Origin: CAYNRG01 sp047974855
Lineage (GTDB): Bacteria > Bacillota_I > Bacilli_A > Erysipelotrichales > Erysipelotrichaceae
Direction: 5' to 3'
Assembly: GCA_047974855.1 (NCBI GenBank)
Contig: JBKECT010000021.1
Coordinates: 1-43,667 of the forward strand
Length of the DNA: 43,667 nt
The position numbers were made by a program, and so were the translations under genes. Numbering within the stretch: position 1 is the stretch's first letter; the number at the start of each line of letters is the position of its first letter. Positions 42,682 through 43,667 of the stretch are shown one piece after another. Under the pieces are notes generated by a model that ran no database searches, was not told the DNA's origin, and saw only the letters and a list, made by a program, of their open reading frames with translations.

Positions 42682-42709
42682 AATATACTATATTTAGACA
42701 CTTTTTCAA
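42682..42709 (-). promoter_or_regulatory. Promoter of the phnD operon
   Basis: On the minus strand TTGAAA (42709-42704), a 16-bp spacer and TATATT (42687-42682) lie about 38 bp upstream of the phnD ATG. No Pho-box repeat was recognised. Confidence 0.6.
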
Positions 42710-42768
42710 TACTTATAGATACAAAACTAAAACTTTTACATGCATTTTACTTAATTATTAAAAACTCT

Positions 42769-42797
42769 TTGCATATCCTCCCATTTACTCGTATAAT
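42769..42797 (+). promoter_or_regulatory. Promoter of the potassium channel gene
   Basis: TTGCAT (42769-42774), a 17-bp spacer and TATAAT (42792-42797) are followed by AGGAGAAATCT and the ATG at 42824. The 42710-42768 stretch between this and the phnD promoter is AT-rich without other visible features. Confidence 0.75.
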
Positions 42798-42823
42798 AAA
42801 AATAGACACCTTAGGAGAAATCT

Positions 42824-43534
42824 ATGAATAAGCGATATAATATCATTGAAAAATCGATTGATTGTGCAGCTTTCTTTATTGTTCTGTACCATTTTTTGCG
42901 GTTTGTAAATGTTATCTCTTATCCAATTCAAGCAATGATTTACCTCGATTATTTTATCATTTTAGTTCTTACTGCGGATTACCTCTACCGCTATCGACAC
43001 GCAGCCGACACCTCTGCTTTTTTAAAGGAAACATGGGTAGAGCTTTTATCACTTATTCCATTTAGTGGTTTCTTTAGAGTTTTTCGCATTTTTAGAATCA
43101 TCAAAAAATCAAAATTCGCACAATTTTTCAGTTTTGCCCATCAATTATTGCATACCAGTGGCCTATATTACGCCATCGTCATTGTTTTTCTTTTAGCTAC
43201 GCTTGGTGGAGCTATCCTTTTTAAAGTTGAAGAAAGCATCCCTACCTTCAGTGATGGGATCTGGTTTTCTTTTGTTACTATGACTACGGTCGGCTATGGT
43301 GATTTCACTCCAACAACCGAACTGGGTCGATGGATCTCTATTGCCTTAATGATTCTTGGTGTTGGTTTTATTAGTGTTCTTTCTGGGGGTATAGCTTCTT
43401 TTTTGGTACGTCAAAGAAGACAAAAAATAAACAACAACACTCCTTACCGAATCGATTTATCCGATCTGAATGAAAGCGAAAGGCAAGATGTTGTATCCTA
43501 CCTTGACTTCATACGACACAACAAAAAAAGATAA
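42824..43534 (+). CDS. Kv-like potassium channel
   Basis: 236 residues. Hydrophobic segments at about 12-32 and 37-55, then a segment ending in the regularly spaced basic run FRVFRIFRIIKKSKF (S4-like), and then the pore unit: S5 (115-135), the selectivity filter in TMTTVGYGDFTP, and S6 (165-190). This is a small voltage-gated-type channel with a short or degenerate sensor. The C-terminal 45 residues are polar, ending DVVSYLDFIRHNKKR, and hold no RCK domain. It probably forms a tetramer for K+ flux. Single gene with its own promoter and terminator. Confidence 0.9.
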   Translation: MNKRYNIIEKSIDCAAFFIVLYHFLRFVNVISYPIQAMIYLDYFIILVLTADYLYRYRHAADTSAFLKETWVELLSLIPFSGFFRVFRIFRIIKKSKFAQFFSFAHQLLHTSGLYYAIVIVFLLATLGGAILFKVEESIPTFSDGIWFSFVTMTTVGYGDFTPTTELGRWISIALMILGVGFISVLSGGIASFLVRQRRQKINNNTPYRIDLSDLNESERQDVVSYLDFIRHNKKR

Positions 43535-43546
43535 TTAAACTATTAA

Positions 43547-43571
43547 AAAAGCACATCAATGATGTGCTTTT
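43547..43571 (+). terminator. Terminator after the channel gene (bidirectional)
   Basis: AAAAGCACATC (43547-43557) and GATGTGCTTTT (43561-43571) are perfect arms around AAT, with A- and T-runs outside, so it can also end the minus-strand gene coming from the right. Confidence 0.85.
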
Positions 43572-43575
43572 CTTT

Positions 43576-43667
43576 TTATCTTCTTCCAGTATTTGGAATA
43601 GTAAATCCACCAGAACAGTTAGTTGGTTTTACATCCTTACTGAATGTAATATTCACTAATTCATCTG
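43576..43667 (-). CDS. C-terminal end of an unidentified gene (partial)
   Basis: A minus-strand frame enters from the right edge and ends at TAA (43578-43576). The last residues are DELVNITFSKDVKPTNCSGG followed by FTIPNTGRR. With only 30 codons visible the protein cannot be identified. The frame ends a few bases before a bidirectional terminator, which supports it being real. Confidence 0.55.
   Translation of the reverse strand, partial: DELVNITFSKDVKPTNCSGGFTIPNTGRR

Overview
The window looks like a chromosomal stretch of a low-GC member of the Bacillota, with an Erysipelotrichia- or Bacilli-like gene content. The basis is strong A+T bias, AGGAGG-type ribosome binding sites, the pcrA-ligA-gatCAB order, a T-box in front of pheST, and TGA working as a normal stop (several ATGA stop/start overlaps). 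The species cannot be fixed from sequence alone. I see no phage, insertion sequence, CRISPR array, rRNA or tRNA; most of the window is core and transport genes.

Layout. 1-3000: the leader of an unseen gene to the left, then an unrecognised two-gene module (100 aa helical protein and 765 aa acidic protein). 3000-11200, all minus strand: an EstA-like esterase with a DUF3783 protein, an ABC transporter pair, folA with a membrane-anchored hydrolase, a DUF349 repeat protein, a MATE exporter, a nucleoside deoxyribosyltransferase and a one-TM surface protein. 11200-19300, minus: pcrA coupled to a C39-like cysteine peptidase homologue, a terminator, then ligA-gatC-gatA-gatB, with the one-TM protein at the end. 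19330-26580, plus: rRNA-type methyltransferase, RluA-type pseudouridine synthase and VanY-type carboxypeptidase in one overlapping operon; a patatin-like lipase; then two large GT-C-like membrane proteins.

26590-30300, minus: pheS-pheT under a phenylalanine T-box. 30300-34520, minus: a probable envelope-response locus. A 4-TM protein and a 52-aa repeat protein lie upstream of an OmpR-type regulator and an intramembrane-sensing type kinase, followed by two membrane proteins, the second split by one in-frame TGA. The promoter regions of both halves of this locus share an almost identical 21-bp box, which suggests that the regulator controls itself and the two small genes.

34580-43667: a PMCA-type Ca2+ P-ATPase, an acylphosphatase (plus strand), a PhnD-PhnC-PhnE-PhnE ABC importer coupled to a 5'-nucleotidase-family phosphoesterase, with an internal terminator after phnD, then a voltage-gated-type K+ channel (plus strand) and the C-terminal tail of one more minus-strand gene. 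No C-P lyase genes are present, so the importer is more likely for a phosphorus compound processed by the attached phosphoesterase, or for phosphate esters or phosphite, than for a full phosphonate pathway.

The strongest candidates for something undescribed are the shared box and small-protein locus at 30.3-34.5 kb, the two-gene module at 0.2-2.8 kb, and the cytoplasmic C39-like protein coupled to pcrA.
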